DNA of 64,000 nucleotides. Source: Planctomycetia bacterium (GTDB taxonomy: Bacteria > Planctomycetota > Phycisphaerae > UBA1845 > UTPLA1). How positions within the stretch are numbered: the stretch's first letter is position 1; each line of letters opens with the position of its first letter. The position numbers and the translations under genes were made by a program. The notes under the pieces are model-generated. The model was not told the origin of the DNA and ran no database searches. It worked only from the letters and a program-made list of their open reading frames with translations. The DNA is taken from assembly GCA_015200345.1 (NCBI GenBank), contig CP054187.1, positions 1,534,470 through 1,598,469 of the forward strand, read 5' to 3'. Shown here piece by piece: positions 43,078 through 53,265 of this stretch.

Positions 43078-46056
43078 TCACAAGGTCGCGACCAGCGCGG
43101 CGGCGTTCAACAACGACTCATACTGCTGCACCAGTTCATCCACCTTCGCTCGCGCGGCGTCGACGGGCCGGCGTGCTTCGGCCGCAACGTCCGCGTCGGC
43201 CTTCATTCGGGCCTGGGCCTGGGTGAGGGCGGCTTCCTGCTGCACGATGCGATCGGGCAGCTTCGCCCGCTCGATTTCGGCATCGGCGGCGCGCTGCCGA
43301 GCCGCGGCGAGCGCGATCTGCGCGGCGTTGCGCGCCCGATCGGTCCGCTGCATGTTCTCCTGCGCATCCGCCGCCGATTGCCGGAGAAGGGCCAGCGCTT
43401 CCTCCGCCTTCGCAAGCGCCGCGCTGCCGGATGGCTCCGCAGCAACCGCCGAAGCCGCGGGCTGCGATGCAATCGGACCCGACGCGGAACCAGCCGGTTG
43501 GGTGGAGGTCGGTGCCGCGTCGCCCATCGGCGCAGCGGCCAGGCTCCGCCGAAGCGCTTCGACCGACTCGGAGAATCTCGCGGTTGCTTCCATGCTGCGG
43601 CGATGCTCTGCTTGCGCGATTTCGGCATGCTGTTCCGCCTCGCGCAGCGTCTGCTCGGCCGCCTGCACCGCTCGCGCCATCTCGGCCAGCGTCGCCGGCG
43701 CGTTTGAAAGCTGCGCACGCATGGCGTTCAGTTCCGCGGCGACCCGCTCGGCCGCCCGGCGTGATTCCTCGGCGACGGCGGCGATCGGCGCGAAACGTGC
43801 TTCCGCTTCGGCCAAGGCTTCGCGCGCGGCGTCCAACTGCATGCGCACTTCTCCGGCGCGCCGTAGCGCCAGCCGCGCTTCAGCCCATCGAACCGCCTGG
43901 TCCGCGTCCTGCTCCGACTTCGCAGCCTGATCGGCTGCCGTTTTCGCGGCATTCAACGCCGCTTCGGCCTCGCGCTCACGGGCCTGCGCCTGCTCCAGAC
44001 CGGCCTGGGCGGCGGCCGTTTGGTTGACCATGCCGTCGCGGCGGGCCGTCGCCGCGGCCAGAAGCGACTCGGCCTGCTGCATGGCGCCACGGGCTTCTTG
44101 TTCGGCTGCCACGGCTGCCGTCCGCTGTGCTTTGGCCGCATCCGATGCCGCCATCGCCGCCTTCAATGCCTCGGAAGTCTGCGCCGCTCGCGCCAGCGCG
44201 GCCGCCGTTTCGGAGGTATCAGCCGGTTGCGTCGCCGCGACGGCATTCGACGACGTTGCGCCCGCGACCGCCGCCTGCGCGGCTGCGTCCGCATCCACCG
44301 CCGTCTTCAACGCCTGCAAGCTCGACTCCACGAGACTCGATGCCGCGGCCGTCGATTGTGCCGCAAGCGCGACACGACCGGCTGCCTCTTCCCGCGCGCG
44401 CCCGAATTGTTCGACTTCCTGATTCGCCGCCGCCGCGGCCGCCTGCGCCGACGCCAGTGCGGCGGCGGCCTCGGTTCGCGCCGTTTTCGCTTGATTGAGC
44501 GCGTCGGTCGCGTCCGCCAGCGCAGCCTGCGCCGCGTCGCGCGCCTGCAACGATTTTCCGTGCGATTCCCGGGCGACTGTTACCTCCTTGATCGCGCGGG
44601 CCAGTTGCTCGGGCCACGGCAAGGGGCTGGCCGTCGCATCGCCCCGTACGCCGCCATCCGTCGCCGACCACACGCGCAGCCGCCCGGCCCAGTCGCCCGC
44701 GATGATTCGATCCTCGCCTGCGGTCGCTGCGGAGCCGTTCACCAATGCTGCCGCGAGCGCCAAGTCCTCCATCGGCCCCAGCGACCGGACCATGCCACCG
44801 TTCGCATCCCAAAGCTTGACGTGTCGATCGCGACCCGCCGTCACCGATCGGCCATCTGCCGCGAAACACACCTTCAGGCACCCACCCTCGTGCGCGGGCC
44901 ACTCCTTCACCATCGTGCCGCCGTTCACCTCAAACCATCGGACGCGTCCATCCTCGCAGGCCGTCGCAAGAAGGTTCGAGTCACTCCGCCATGCCAGCGC
45001 CGTCACCGCTGCCGGATGCGACGCGAACGCGAGGTACGGCGCCGCTGACTCGGCCTCCCAAAGATGGACGTTTCCTCCGCGATCCGCCGTCGCGAGCAGA
45101 ACGCCGTCGGGACTGTATGCCACAGCCGTGACCCAGTCCGTATGCTTATCGATGCGATGGCGAAGCTGTCCATCGGCGGTGGAAAACACTTTCACGCGGC
45201 GCGACGGGCCGCCCAGCGCGACAAATTGCTCCAGCGGATCGATGTCGGCGGCCAGAACCGAGTCCGTTTCATCGCCCACCATGCCGAGCAGGCGACCATC
45301 GGCGGTTGCCCAGATCGCGACGCCGCCGGTTCGCGCCCCCTCGCCCACGCCGGCAATGAGTACGCGGCCGGATCGACTGAAGCGAAGCGTATTGGGAAAT
45401 CCGCGCGGAACAGGGAGCACGCCGATGAGTTCGGCTGTGCGCCCGTCCAACAGCAGAACCTGTTTCTGCGCGGTCGCGGCAATGAGCGGGCGGAACGGAT
45501 GCGCAACCAGATCGAGCACCGCGCCGCCGCGTGCCGTCGTCACGAGGTTGGCGAGCGGGTAGCGCGCCCGGATAGGCTGGGCGGCCTCGGCTGCCGGAGG
45601 CGTCGTGCTCACCGCGGCCAGTACCGGCGCGGCGGACTTGGGGGCGGTGCTGGAGGCGGTTTCGAGGCAACCGCCGGCGATCCACCGGCGAATCAAATCT
45701 ATTTCCGTCTCATTCAACGGGCTGCCCGAGGGCGGCATGAACGGTTCGCGGGTTCGCTTCACGACGGCGAGCAGCGTGCTGCCGTCCGGATCACCGGGTT
45801 TGAGCACCGCGCCGCCGCTGCTGCCGGCCATGGCGGGGCCGAATGCGCCAAGGTCGAGACCGCCCTTGAGACGATCGGCGTTGTGACAGTTCAGACACCG
45901 GTTGGCGAGCAGCGGGCGAACGTGATCGACGTATGTGACCTTTTCGTCGGCTGTGACCGACGCCGCACCAGGGATGAACGCACTCCAAACCATCGCGCAG
46001 CGCATCGCAGCGAATGCGAATCGTGGCGGACGGGATGAGCGCGGGGTCGTTAACAC
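43078..46056 (-). CDS. Planctomycete cytochrome c (PSCyt1) - WD40 - coiled-coil protein
   Basis: A 992-residue exported protein with three parts. Residues 1-130: signal peptide and PSCyt1 haem domain with CLNCHNAD and the distal Met region PFMPPSGSPLNETEIDLI. Residues about 165-500: WD40 repeats (WVTAVAYSPDGVLLATADRG, VTALAWRSDSNLLATACEDG, VTAGRDRHVKLWDANGG). Residues about 520-990: a very long Ala/Glu/Gln/Arg-rich coiled coil. GAGGA about 9 bases before the GTG start supports the start. It is the last gene of the PSCyt/PSD operon and starts 12 bases after the preceding gene. Haem binding follows from CxxCH; the function is unknown. Confidence 0.85.
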   Translation of the reverse strand: MLTTPRSSRPPRFAFAAMRCAMVWSAFIPGAASVTADEKVTYVDHVRPLLANRCLNCHNADRLKGGLDLGAFGPAMAGSSGGAVLKPGDPDGSTLLAVVKRTREPFMPPSGSPLNETEIDLIRRWIAGGCLETASSTAPKSAAPVLAAVSTTPPAAEAAQPIRARYPLANLVTTARGGAVLDLVAHPFRPLIAATAQKQVLLLDGRTAELIGVLPVPRGFPNTLRFSRSGRVLIAGVGEGARTGGVAIWATADGRLLGMVGDETDSVLAADIDPLEQFVALGGPSRRVKVFSTADGQLRHRIDKHTDWVTAVAYSPDGVLLATADRGGNVHLWEAESAAPYLAFASHPAAVTALAWRSDSNLLATACEDGRVRWFEVNGGTMVKEWPAHEGGCLKVCFAADGRSVTAGRDRHVKLWDANGGMVRSLGPMEDLALAAALVNGSAATAGEDRIIAGDWAGRLRVWSATDGGVRGDATASPLPWPEQLARAIKEVTVARESHGKSLQARDAAQAALADATDALNQAKTARTEAAAALASAQAAAAAANQEVEQFGRAREEAAGRVALAAQSTAAASSLVESSLQALKTAVDADAAAQAAVAGATSSNAVAATQPADTSETAAALARAAQTSEALKAAMAASDAAKAQRTAAVAAEQEARGAMQQAESLLAAATARRDGMVNQTAAAQAGLEQAQAREREAEAALNAAKTAADQAAKSEQDADQAVRWAEARLALRRAGEVRMQLDAAREALAEAEARFAPIAAVAEESRRAAERVAAELNAMRAQLSNAPATLAEMARAVQAAEQTLREAEQHAEIAQAEHRRSMEATARFSESVEALRRSLAAAPMGDAAPTSTQPAGSASGPIASQPAASAVAAEPSGSAALAKAEEALALLRQSAADAQENMQRTDRARNAAQIALAAARQRAADAEIERAKLPDRIVQQEAALTQAQARMKADADVAAEARRPVDAARAKVDELVQQYESLLNAAALVATL

Positions 46057-46068
46057 GAAGCGGGTTCC

Positions 46069-48585
46069 TCAATGGTTGAACATGAATTCGCGGCTGTTCA
46101 GGATCGCCCAGAAGACATCTTCCAGCGCCGCACGCAGGGCGGCGTCGTCCGGCTTTGCGTCCGGCCTGGTCGGATCGACCGGCGGGAGCTGATCGAGCAA
46201 TCGGGCGCGCTCGGCATCGGTCGGTCTGCGTGAGAGGCACGTCACATAGAGCTTGTCAACGATCTCCGCCGGTGAACGGCCCTGCCCGATGAGTTCCGCC
46301 ACGACGCCGCCTTGCTTGATCCGCTGGTGCACGGTCTCACCGTTGAGCAGGTGCAGCGCCTGGGACAGATTCGGCTCCATGCGCACCTCGCAGGTGCAGA
46401 CCGTGGCGCGGGTGGAGCGCCCGAACGTCGTCAGAAAATAGTCATATGTATTACCATCGGGAATCTGCACCGCCCTGGCGCCGCGCGGCAGTCCGGCGAA
46501 CTTGTTGGGGGTCCGCGTCACCTGCGCGACCGCGTCCAGGAGCGACTCCGCGCGGATTCGACGCACCTGCATCCGCGAGAAGTTTGACACATCCGACGCG
46601 TTGGATGCGTTCGACTCGGCCGCACGCTGGTAGGCGTGCGACGTGCAGAGGTCGCGCACGAGCCGGCGATGGTCGAACTCGTACGCGATCAGCCGATCCG
46701 CCAATGCCTCCAGCAAGGGGCCGTTCGACGGCGGATTGCTGACGCGTAAATCGTCAGCCGGTTCGATGATTCCGCGGCTGAAAAAATGCGCCCAGGTGAA
46801 GTTCGCCACGTTTCGCGCGAACATCCGGTTGTCCTTCGCCGTCAGCCAGTCGGCCAGCACGGCGCGGCGGTCCTTTCCAGCCACGTCTGCGACCGGTCCG
46901 CCGAGGAACTTCGGGGCCATGACCCGCCCGCCGACGGGATGTTTCAGGTCGCCGCCGCCGCCGTTGAAGATGATCATCTCGCGCGGGTCCTCGCCGCCCT
47001 TGCGTCCGACCTGCGAGAAAAACGCGGCGAAGCCGTAATAGTCGTCCATCGTCCAGCGATCGAAGGGGTGATTGTGACACTGGGCGCACTGGATGCGCAT
47101 GCCGAGAAAGGCCTGCGCGACGTTCTCGGCGAGTTTCAATACATCCGTCTCAAGTTGATAAAAGTTGGTCGCGGGGTTGGTAAACGTGCCGCCGTTGGCC
47201 GCAAGGAGATCGCGCACGATCAGGTTGATCGGCGTGCCCGCCGCCAGTCGCTCGCTCAACCAGCCGTGGTAAAGCAGCATGGCTTTCTGCGAGACCTGGA
47301 GCGTCGAGCGGACTCCGAGGCGCTCGGCCCATTTCATGACCCACAGCTCGGTGAACTCCTTGCGCGCCATCAACTCGTCGACCAGCTTGGCGCGTTTATC
47401 CGGCGCGGGGTCGGCGAGAAAGCGTTCGTACTCGTCGGGGGTCGGAAGCAGGCCGATGAGATCGATCGTGGCGCGGCGCAGGAACGTTTCGTCGCTGCAC
47501 AGCTCCGATGGCGTGATGCGCAGCTTCGCAAGTTTGCGATCGATGTGTTCATCGATGTAGTTGCCGGGTTGTCCGGGCGTTGGCGGCGGTGGAATCACGC
47601 CGGCAGTTGAATCCGCGGGGACAACGATAACCGACGTGCCGACCGTCAGCGCGTCGAACCGGGCCATGACCAGCGCCTCGCCGGCGTGCGCCGCGCGGAC
47701 GACGCCATCGGGCGACGCCGTCACCGCGAATTCGTTGTTGCTGATGAACGTCGCCAGGTCCGTCACATCGCGATCGGTGCCGTCGGAATAGGCCGCCCGG
47801 ACAACGAGCGTCTGCGAGCGTCCGACGCCGCCCAGCACGATGTCCTGCGGGAACAACTCCAGCCCGACGACAACCGGCACGTCGGCCGGATCGGCGGGGC
47901 TGCCGGCGGCCAGCCAATCGACAATTGTCTTGTATCGCGCATCGCCGCGCTCCATCAGCTTGCCGCCGGTGTGCGGCGCGCCGCCGACCGCCTTGAGCAG
48001 CATCAGGCTTTCTTCCGGCAACGCGGGATTCAGCCGCCGCCCCGGAGCCTCGCGCGTCACCGTGCGATAGTCACCGGCCGGATCGTAACCAAACAGCGAC
48101 AGGTGGAAGCCGTCCTGCCCGCGAGCCGATCCGTGGCACGCGCCGTTGTTGCAGCCGCTCTTGGTCAGCGCCGGCAGCACGTCCAGTCGAAAACCGACCG
48201 GCCGGCGCGACGCGGCGTTCGACACGGTGATGGGAACGTCCACGCGATGAGACTGCCACGTCACCGTCAGCGTCGTCTGCCCATCGGCGACCGGAACCAC
48301 GGCGCGGCCCCGCAAACCGGCCAGCCTGGCATCCGCCACGGCAACGGATGCCTCGGTTGTCAGGTCATGCGTCACGCTAGTGGCATCAACACCGCGCACG
48401 ACGAACGACTGGGCATCGTGGCCGCCCTGAAGCGAAATGGTGGCCGGGAATACGTCGATCCGCTCCATCACCGGTAGACCGGTGGCCGCGGCGGGCATGG
48501 TAGTCGGCAATGCATCGCGCGTCGGCGTGGCCGCGAAGGCCGCATGGCCAAGCACGAATGTCACAATTACGACAACGCGGGTCAT
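46069..48585 (-). CDS. PSCyt2/PSD1 (DUF1549-DUF1553) protein with Ig-like domains
   Basis: An 838-residue exported protein, one of the hallmark planctomycete families. The start MTRVVVIVTFVLGHAAFA is supported by GGGAG spaced 7 bases and overlaps the upstream stop codon by four bases. Order: Ig-like (BID_2-type) region with GCNNGACHGSARGQDGF, AYSDGTDRDVTDLATF, then DUF1549 (FLRRATIDLIGLLPTPDEYE), a CxxCH in QCAQCHNHPFDRWTMDDYYG, and DUF1553 (FARNVANFTWAHFFSRGIIE; MEPNLSQALHLLNGETVHQR). Both CHGS and CQCHNH Cys-His motifs suggest haem attachment. The biochemical function is unknown; it always sits beside DUF1501 genes. Confidence 0.93.
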   Translation of the reverse strand: MTRVVVIVTFVLGHAAFAATPTRDALPTTMPAAATGLPVMERIDVFPATISLQGGHDAQSFVVRGVDATSVTHDLTTEASVAVADARLAGLRGRAVVPVADGQTTLTVTWQSHRVDVPITVSNAASRRPVGFRLDVLPALTKSGCNNGACHGSARGQDGFHLSLFGYDPAGDYRTVTREAPGRRLNPALPEESLMLLKAVGGAPHTGGKLMERGDARYKTIVDWLAAGSPADPADVPVVVGLELFPQDIVLGGVGRSQTLVVRAAYSDGTDRDVTDLATFISNNEFAVTASPDGVVRAAHAGEALVMARFDALTVGTSVIVVPADSTAGVIPPPPTPGQPGNYIDEHIDRKLAKLRITPSELCSDETFLRRATIDLIGLLPTPDEYERFLADPAPDKRAKLVDELMARKEFTELWVMKWAERLGVRSTLQVSQKAMLLYHGWLSERLAAGTPINLIVRDLLAANGGTFTNPATNFYQLETDVLKLAENVAQAFLGMRIQCAQCHNHPFDRWTMDDYYGFAAFFSQVGRKGGEDPREMIIFNGGGGDLKHPVGGRVMAPKFLGGPVADVAGKDRRAVLADWLTAKDNRMFARNVANFTWAHFFSRGIIEPADDLRVSNPPSNGPLLEALADRLIAYEFDHRRLVRDLCTSHAYQRAAESNASNASDVSNFSRMQVRRIRAESLLDAVAQVTRTPNKFAGLPRGARAVQIPDGNTYDYFLTTFGRSTRATVCTCEVRMEPNLSQALHLLNGETVHQRIKQGGVVAELIGQGRSPAEIVDKLYVTCLSRRPTDAERARLLDQLPPVDPTRPDAKPDDAALRAALEDVFWAILNSREFMFNH

Positions 48586-51314
48586 GGCACCGCTCCCTTG
48601 GCCGAACCGCCCGGCGCCTCGCCGGCGGAAGCCGGCTTGCTTACCGCGGCGGCTTTCTCGGCGGCCTGCTTTCGCAACTGCTCCAATCGACTCAACGGCT
48701 TGGGCGCGGGGGCGGCAACAGACGGCGGCGCGGCCGGCACTGCGGCGACAGCGGGTGCGGGGGCCGGCGGCGGTGCGTCGATGCGAAGCACGCCGCCCTG
48801 TGCCACGCGATGCGTAATCTCCTCGCCGTTCTGTACAAGCGACAACTGGCACAACAGGCCGCCATGCTGGCCAATCGGCGCCTCGGGACCTGTGGCCACG
48901 TCGAAGACAATTTCCTTGTCCGCCGCCGTGATCTGTTTCGGCGAACAACTCGTATGCGCGGGCAGGCCGAGCATCGTCAGCACCGCCGTCCCCTCAAAGG
49001 GCCGCACCGGCTCCAGCTTCACGAGCAGCGACGCGGTCTGCCCTCGCTGCGCCGCAGCCATCTGAATTGTTCCAATGACGAACGGCCGCTCGACTTGCAG
49101 CGGCGTCAGCGCGCTGGAGACCCAGACATCGCCGCCCGCGATGCCGGCCCGTGCAAGGATGACGACGTTCGACGTGCGAACCGGCGCGTCGGGCGCGGCA
49201 CTTAATGGGTACAGGACTTCGGCAGCGCTCACCGGCACCGGCACGGTCACGGCCGACGCAATGCCCGGCGGGTTCCACAGCATTTGAAGCGTCACCTCGC
49301 CGGTGAAGCCCGCCTCGCGCGTGACGCGGACCTTCAGGGCTTTCGAGCCGTTCTGCACGAGCGGCGACTTGGGCGGCTCGATATCGATCCGAAACGGCGC
49401 GGGCTGCGTGACGGCGGCGGCAAGCCGATCCACGTGTGTTTGATAGTAAACCGTCTCATTTGGAGCGGCGATCACCAATGGGATCGTCTGGCGAAAGGCG
49501 CCGATCAGATCCGCGCTGGCGTCGCCCATCTTGATGCGGCCGCGCACGTCCACCAGCGACCCGGCCAACGGGGCATCGGCCGCGGCCTCGAACACGACCG
49601 GCGTCACGCCGCGATCCGCTTCGATCCCGGTTGAGTGTACCGTTACGCCACCCGGTATGCTGCCAAACTCCAGCGCCACGGCGCCGCCGGTGTTCTGACG
49701 ATCTGCCCGGACCAGCACGGCGAAGCGATTGCCGCGCGGCACGGCGACCGCCTGCAAGTGCTGCGGCCGCTTCGCGTCCACGCGCTCCAGTGCCAGGCCC
49801 AGGCTTGCACGCGGCGGGGCAATTTCCACGACATATACAAACGTATCACCGCCCCGCCCCAGGTGATCCCGCACACGCAGCTCGTACTCTCCATCGGCCG
49901 GCGCGGTCCAGTTCAGCACGCTATCGACCCCCGCGCCATCATCGACGCCGGCCAGCCCCTGACCGGCCGCATCAAACACCTCGACGATGCAGTCGAGCGG
50001 GCTGCGCAGCCGCCGCGCGAACGACTCAATCACCAGGTTCTGTCCCTTTGCCGCGCGGAAGCGATGGCGGTCCACTTCGCCCGGCGCGGCGATGACGCCG
50101 TACACGGCGCAGGGCGCCGAAAGCACGGCCGGCTCGACGGGCGCGCTGGTTGGCGAAGCCGACGGACTCCCGGGCAACGGTTCGCCGCGCGCCGGATACG
50201 GGCAAGGCCGCATCCAGACCGGCGATGGCGACACACCGGTGTCATCGCTCGCGTTGATCGGCCACGCCCCCGCCGCATCGGCCGGCATGACGCCCGGCGG
50301 CGGGCGCACCGCCCCCGCGGCATCGCCCAGCAGCGTGACCGCCGGCTCCTCCCCGGGGCGTCCGACGGGCGGATACGCGACGCGCGGTCGCGGGAACGTG
50401 CCGACGTGCAGCCGATAGCGCGACTGCTCGCTGCCGCCGAGCGACGCATCACGCACGCTGATCACATACACGCCGTCGACCGGCGCGACGATCGACGCGA
50501 CGCTGTCCTGAAGCAACAGGGACGAATCATCGCTGACGGCCTGCTCAAAACGACGCGAGTCGAGAATCGCCACGGCCGGGTCGAACATCGCCCGCCCCAG
50601 GCGCATGGCCTCGATCTCGGCCGTGAGCCGCTGGCCCTTCTTCACTTCCACCGCGTAGTAATCGATATCTTCGAGCGTGATGGCGCCGTCGATCGTGCTG
50701 TTCAATGCGATCTTCTGCGGCGCGGCGAAGTCGCCGTTGGGCTCGACCTCGGCCACGACCGGCAACGCGCCGACCCAGACGGTGCGCAGCTCGGTGACGC
50801 CGCCGGCCGTGCGCAGCCGCAGCGGATGCTCGCCGAGCGGGCAATCCGCGGCCACCGCGCAATTCATGACAACAGTATTATTATCAACCGCCTTCAGGTC
50901 CCTGACGGACACGCCGGGCTTGTAGAACAGCGCTTCGGAGACCTCGCCCAGTCTCGCCCCGCGCAGGGTCAGCGCACCGGTTGTGCCGCGCGTCAAGCCG
51001 GCGGGCATGATGTCGTGCAACTCCGGTGAGCCGGCGACAACGATCGGCGCGGACGGCGACGCCGGGGCAGTGGTCGGTGCAGCCGGCGCGGACACGGGTG
51101 CGGCCGACGCGGTCGTCGGCACCATCGGCTCGCCCGCACGAACCGGCGAGATCAAAACCGGTGCGCCAAGTGCAACCACCATGCAACACATGGCCGCCAG
51201 AGGTCGCAAGCATGCCACCCTGTTCAGCAGCCCTGCTACGTCCATGCCGGAAACCCGCTCCCTGACGGTCGCGGTTCGGTTGGAAACTGATCGCGGATCG
51301 TTTCGTACCATCAC
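48582..51314 (-). CDS. Exported PPC-domain protein of the PSCyt/PSD operon
   Basis: A 910-residue exported protein with the signal AAMCCMVVALGAPVLISPVR. Two pre-peptidase C-terminal (PPC) beta domains are visible: YYAVEVKKGQRLTAEIEAMR to YVISVRDASLGGSEQSRYRL, and HRFRAAKGQNLVIESFARRL to YELRVRDHLGRGGDTFVYVV. An N-terminal IPT/TIG-like piece (LTLRGARLGEVSEALFYKPG) and C-terminal Ig-like segments follow. The last 80 residues are Pro/Ala-rich. It overlaps its neighbours by four bases on both sides, so it is translationally coupled; an alternative start is 51245. No catalytic triad was seen, so it looks like a structural or binding partner. Confidence 0.85.
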   Translation of the reverse strand: MMVRNDPRSVSNRTATVRERVSGMDVAGLLNRVACLRPLAAMCCMVVALGAPVLISPVRAGEPMVPTTASAAPVSAPAAPTTAPASPSAPIVVAGSPELHDIMPAGLTRGTTGALTLRGARLGEVSEALFYKPGVSVRDLKAVDNNTVVMNCAVAADCPLGEHPLRLRTAGGVTELRTVWVGALPVVAEVEPNGDFAAPQKIALNSTIDGAITLEDIDYYAVEVKKGQRLTAEIEAMRLGRAMFDPAVAILDSRRFEQAVSDDSSLLLQDSVASIVAPVDGVYVISVRDASLGGSEQSRYRLHVGTFPRPRVAYPPVGRPGEEPAVTLLGDAAGAVRPPPGVMPADAAGAWPINASDDTGVSPSPVWMRPCPYPARGEPLPGSPSASPTSAPVEPAVLSAPCAVYGVIAAPGEVDRHRFRAAKGQNLVIESFARRLRSPLDCIVEVFDAAGQGLAGVDDGAGVDSVLNWTAPADGEYELRVRDHLGRGGDTFVYVVEIAPPRASLGLALERVDAKRPQHLQAVAVPRGNRFAVLVRADRQNTGGAVALEFGSIPGGVTVHSTGIEADRGVTPVVFEAAADAPLAGSLVDVRGRIKMGDASADLIGAFRQTIPLVIAAPNETVYYQTHVDRLAAAVTQPAPFRIDIEPPKSPLVQNGSKALKVRVTREAGFTGEVTLQMLWNPPGIASAVTVPVPVSAAEVLYPLSAAPDAPVRTSNVVILARAGIAGGDVWVSSALTPLQVERPFVIGTIQMAAAQRGQTASLLVKLEPVRPFEGTAVLTMLGLPAHTSCSPKQITAADKEIVFDVATGPEAPIGQHGGLLCQLSLVQNGEEITHRVAQGGVLRIDAPPPAPAPAVAAVPAAPPSVAAPAPKPLSRLEQLRKQAAEKAAAVSKPASAGEAPGGSAKGAVP

Positions 51315-52648
51315 GCAGGCTTCGCCAGTATCTCCGTCAGCACGCGGCCGCCTTTGACAATCTCAACCGGCCGGCCACCGGGCGCCATCAGCTCCTTGTC
51401 CGCGGGAATGCCAAGCTGGTTATAGACAGTCGTCGCCAAATCCTCGATGCCCACCGGGTCCTTCGCCGGCTCGCTCGCCGTCGCGTCGGTCGCGCCATGA
51501 ACCAGCCCGCCGTGCACGCCGCCACCCGCCAGCACCGCGCTGAACACGCGCGGCCAGTGATCCCGTCCCGCGTCGCGATTCAACTTCGGCGTGCGGCCGA
51601 ACTCCGTTGTCACCATCACGAGCGTCCTGCCGAGCAGACCTCGCCGATCCAGATCGCGAATCAAAGCCGCAAAGCCCTGGTCGAACTGCCGCAACTGGCC
51701 GCGCACGCCGTCAGCGATGCCCGCGTGATGATCCCAGCTTCCGAACGTCATCGACACAAAACGCACGCCCGCCTCGACCAGTCGCCGACACAACAGCATC
51801 CGCTGGCCCGCGGCATGACGACCATACTCGTTGCGAATCGCGTCCGGCTCGGCCGCAAGATGAAATGCCTCGCGCGCCTGGGCCGAACTCAACAGCGTGT
51901 ACGCGCGCTGATAGAACTCGTCCATCGCCGCGACGGCGTCGCCGGTCTCCATCGCGTGGAAGTGCGCATCCACCGCGTCGAGCATGCGCCGCCGCCGCTC
52001 GAAGCGCTGATGATCGACGTCGCCCGGCAGCGACAGATCACGCACGGCAAAAGTGCTCTCCGCCGGATCGGACCCGACCGAGAACGGCCCGTACTTGTTG
52101 CTCAAGTACCCCGACCCGGCGAACTCGTTCGGCACGCCCGGCACGCAGACATAAGGCGGCAGGTCGTTCCGCCCGCCCAGCTCATGCGACACGACCGACC
52201 CGAACGACGGATAGGCCAGTGCTGTGCTCGGGCGATAGCCGGTGAACATGTTGTGCGTGCCGCGCTCGTGCGCGGCTTCGCCGTGCGTAAGGCTGCGAAG
52301 GATCGTCAGCCTGTCGGCGATCTTCGCCGTCTCACCGAGGCACTCGCTGAATGCCACGCCGGCCAGGCAGGTGTTCACCGTGCCGAGCGGGCCGCGATAC
52401 TCGATCGGCGCGTAGGGCTTGGGGTCGAACGATTCCTGCGCGCTGATGCCTCCGGGCAGGAAGATGTGAATAACGGAATCGGCGACCGCCGCCTTGGCCG
52501 CGTACTGCTTCTGATCGGCTAGCGCCAGCTTCTGAAGATACTCGGGCAGCAGCAGACCCAGCCCGCCGACCAGCCCGACGTACACAAATTCACGCCGACT
52601 CGGTTTGGTGTGGTCCGCCCCGCCGCAGCCGCAATCCCCGTGGGCCAT
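51311..52648 (-). CDS. DUF1501 protein with Tat signal
   Basis: A 445-residue exported protein, first gene of the PSCyt/PSD operon. The start MAHGDCGCGG has GGAG spaced 6 bases. The twin-arginine signal SRREFVYVGLVGGLGLLLPE fits export in folded form. DUF1501 landmarks are VIHIFLPGGISAQESFDPKP, ILRSLTHGEAAHERGTHNMF and LVMVTTEFGRTPKLNRDAGR followed by DHWPRVFSAVLAGGGVHGG, giving the sulfatase/alkaline-phosphatase-like fold with conserved His and Asp. The family's substrate is not established. DUF1501 and DUF1549/DUF1553 pairs are among the most expanded families of planctomycetes. Confidence 0.94.
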   Translation of the reverse strand: MAHGDCGCGGADHTKPSRREFVYVGLVGGLGLLLPEYLQKLALADQKQYAAKAAVADSVIHIFLPGGISAQESFDPKPYAPIEYRGPLGTVNTCLAGVAFSECLGETAKIADRLTILRSLTHGEAAHERGTHNMFTGYRPSTALAYPSFGSVVSHELGGRNDLPPYVCVPGVPNEFAGSGYLSNKYGPFSVGSDPAESTFAVRDLSLPGDVDHQRFERRRRMLDAVDAHFHAMETGDAVAAMDEFYQRAYTLLSSAQAREAFHLAAEPDAIRNEYGRHAAGQRMLLCRRLVEAGVRFVSMTFGSWDHHAGIADGVRGQLRQFDQGFAALIRDLDRRGLLGRTLVMVTTEFGRTPKLNRDAGRDHWPRVFSAVLAGGGVHGGLVHGATDATASEPAKDPVGIEDLATTVYNQLGIPADKELMAPGGRPVEIVKGGRVLTEILAKPA

Positions 52649-52842
52649 GGTCGTCTCCACGTGTTGAAAGGAGGTGCCGCGCGGCGAACGACTCCACGAC
52701 GAACCCGCGCGATACGCGGCTGAAGATTGTAATGGATTGTTCCAGCAAATGGGAACGCCGGCCATGCGGCGGTGCCGGTCCATTCGGGTGTGGGCACAGG
52801 CGAATAGAGCCTGTGCCTTCGAGAAGCAAACCTGACCCGTCC

Positions 52843-53265
52843 CTACTCGGCGTAGGCAGCGAGCGCCTTGCGCAGGCCTGCGGGCAGCGGCTCGGGCACG
52901 ACTTCATCACCGCGACGGCGCATGCAGGCGATCTGCTGCTCGCCGCGAGCAGCCAGTTCCTCGCGCCCACCGCGAATGCGGAAATATTCGAACTTCATCG
53001 TGACCTGGTTCTGCGTGAGGCCGGCCAGCCGCATGCGAATCAGCACTTCGTCAAAGGCGGTCAACTCCGCGAGGTATTCACACGATACGCGCGTCGTCAC
53101 CAGCGCCAGGCCGTGGCGCAGCTCGTCCAGTACTTCCGGCGCATGATCGCGCAGAAACATCTCGCGGCAGCGACCCTGCCAGCGCACATGATTGGCGTAA
53201 TAGACATTCCCCACGAGGTTCGTCTCTTCGAACCCCACCACGAACCGGCACTCATACGCCCGCAT
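52843..53265 (-). CDS. Enediyne-type hotdog thioesterase (CalE7/SgcE10-like, TEBC)
   Basis: A 140-residue hotdog thioesterase. The block ETNLVGNVYYANHVRWQGR with REMFLRDHAPEVL is the hallmark of enediyne thioesterases such as CalE7 and SgcE10, which release the nascent polyene from the PKSE carrier protein. The Asn, Tyr and Arg of this block correspond to the residues important in CalE7. FDEVLIRMRLAGLTQNQVTM and EQQIACMRR also match. The start MRAYECRFVVGFEE lies 14 bases inside the end of the PKS gene, so the two are coupled. It is smaller than general acyl-CoA thioesterase neighbours would require, and the context makes the enediyne branch far more likely. Confidence 0.9.
   Translation of the reverse strand: MRAYECRFVVGFEETNLVGNVYYANHVRWQGRCREMFLRDHAPEVLDELRHGLALVTTRVSCEYLAELTAFDEVLIRMRLAGLTQNQVTMKFEYFRIRGGREELAARGEQQIACMRRRGDEVVPEPLPAGLRKALAAYAE

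Noticed and set aside
48586..48948. An N-terminal extension of the DUF1549/DUF1553 gene to 48948.
   Set aside because: Arg-rich, antisense-like sequence within the PPC-domain gene; the signal peptide and ribosome-binding site support 48585.
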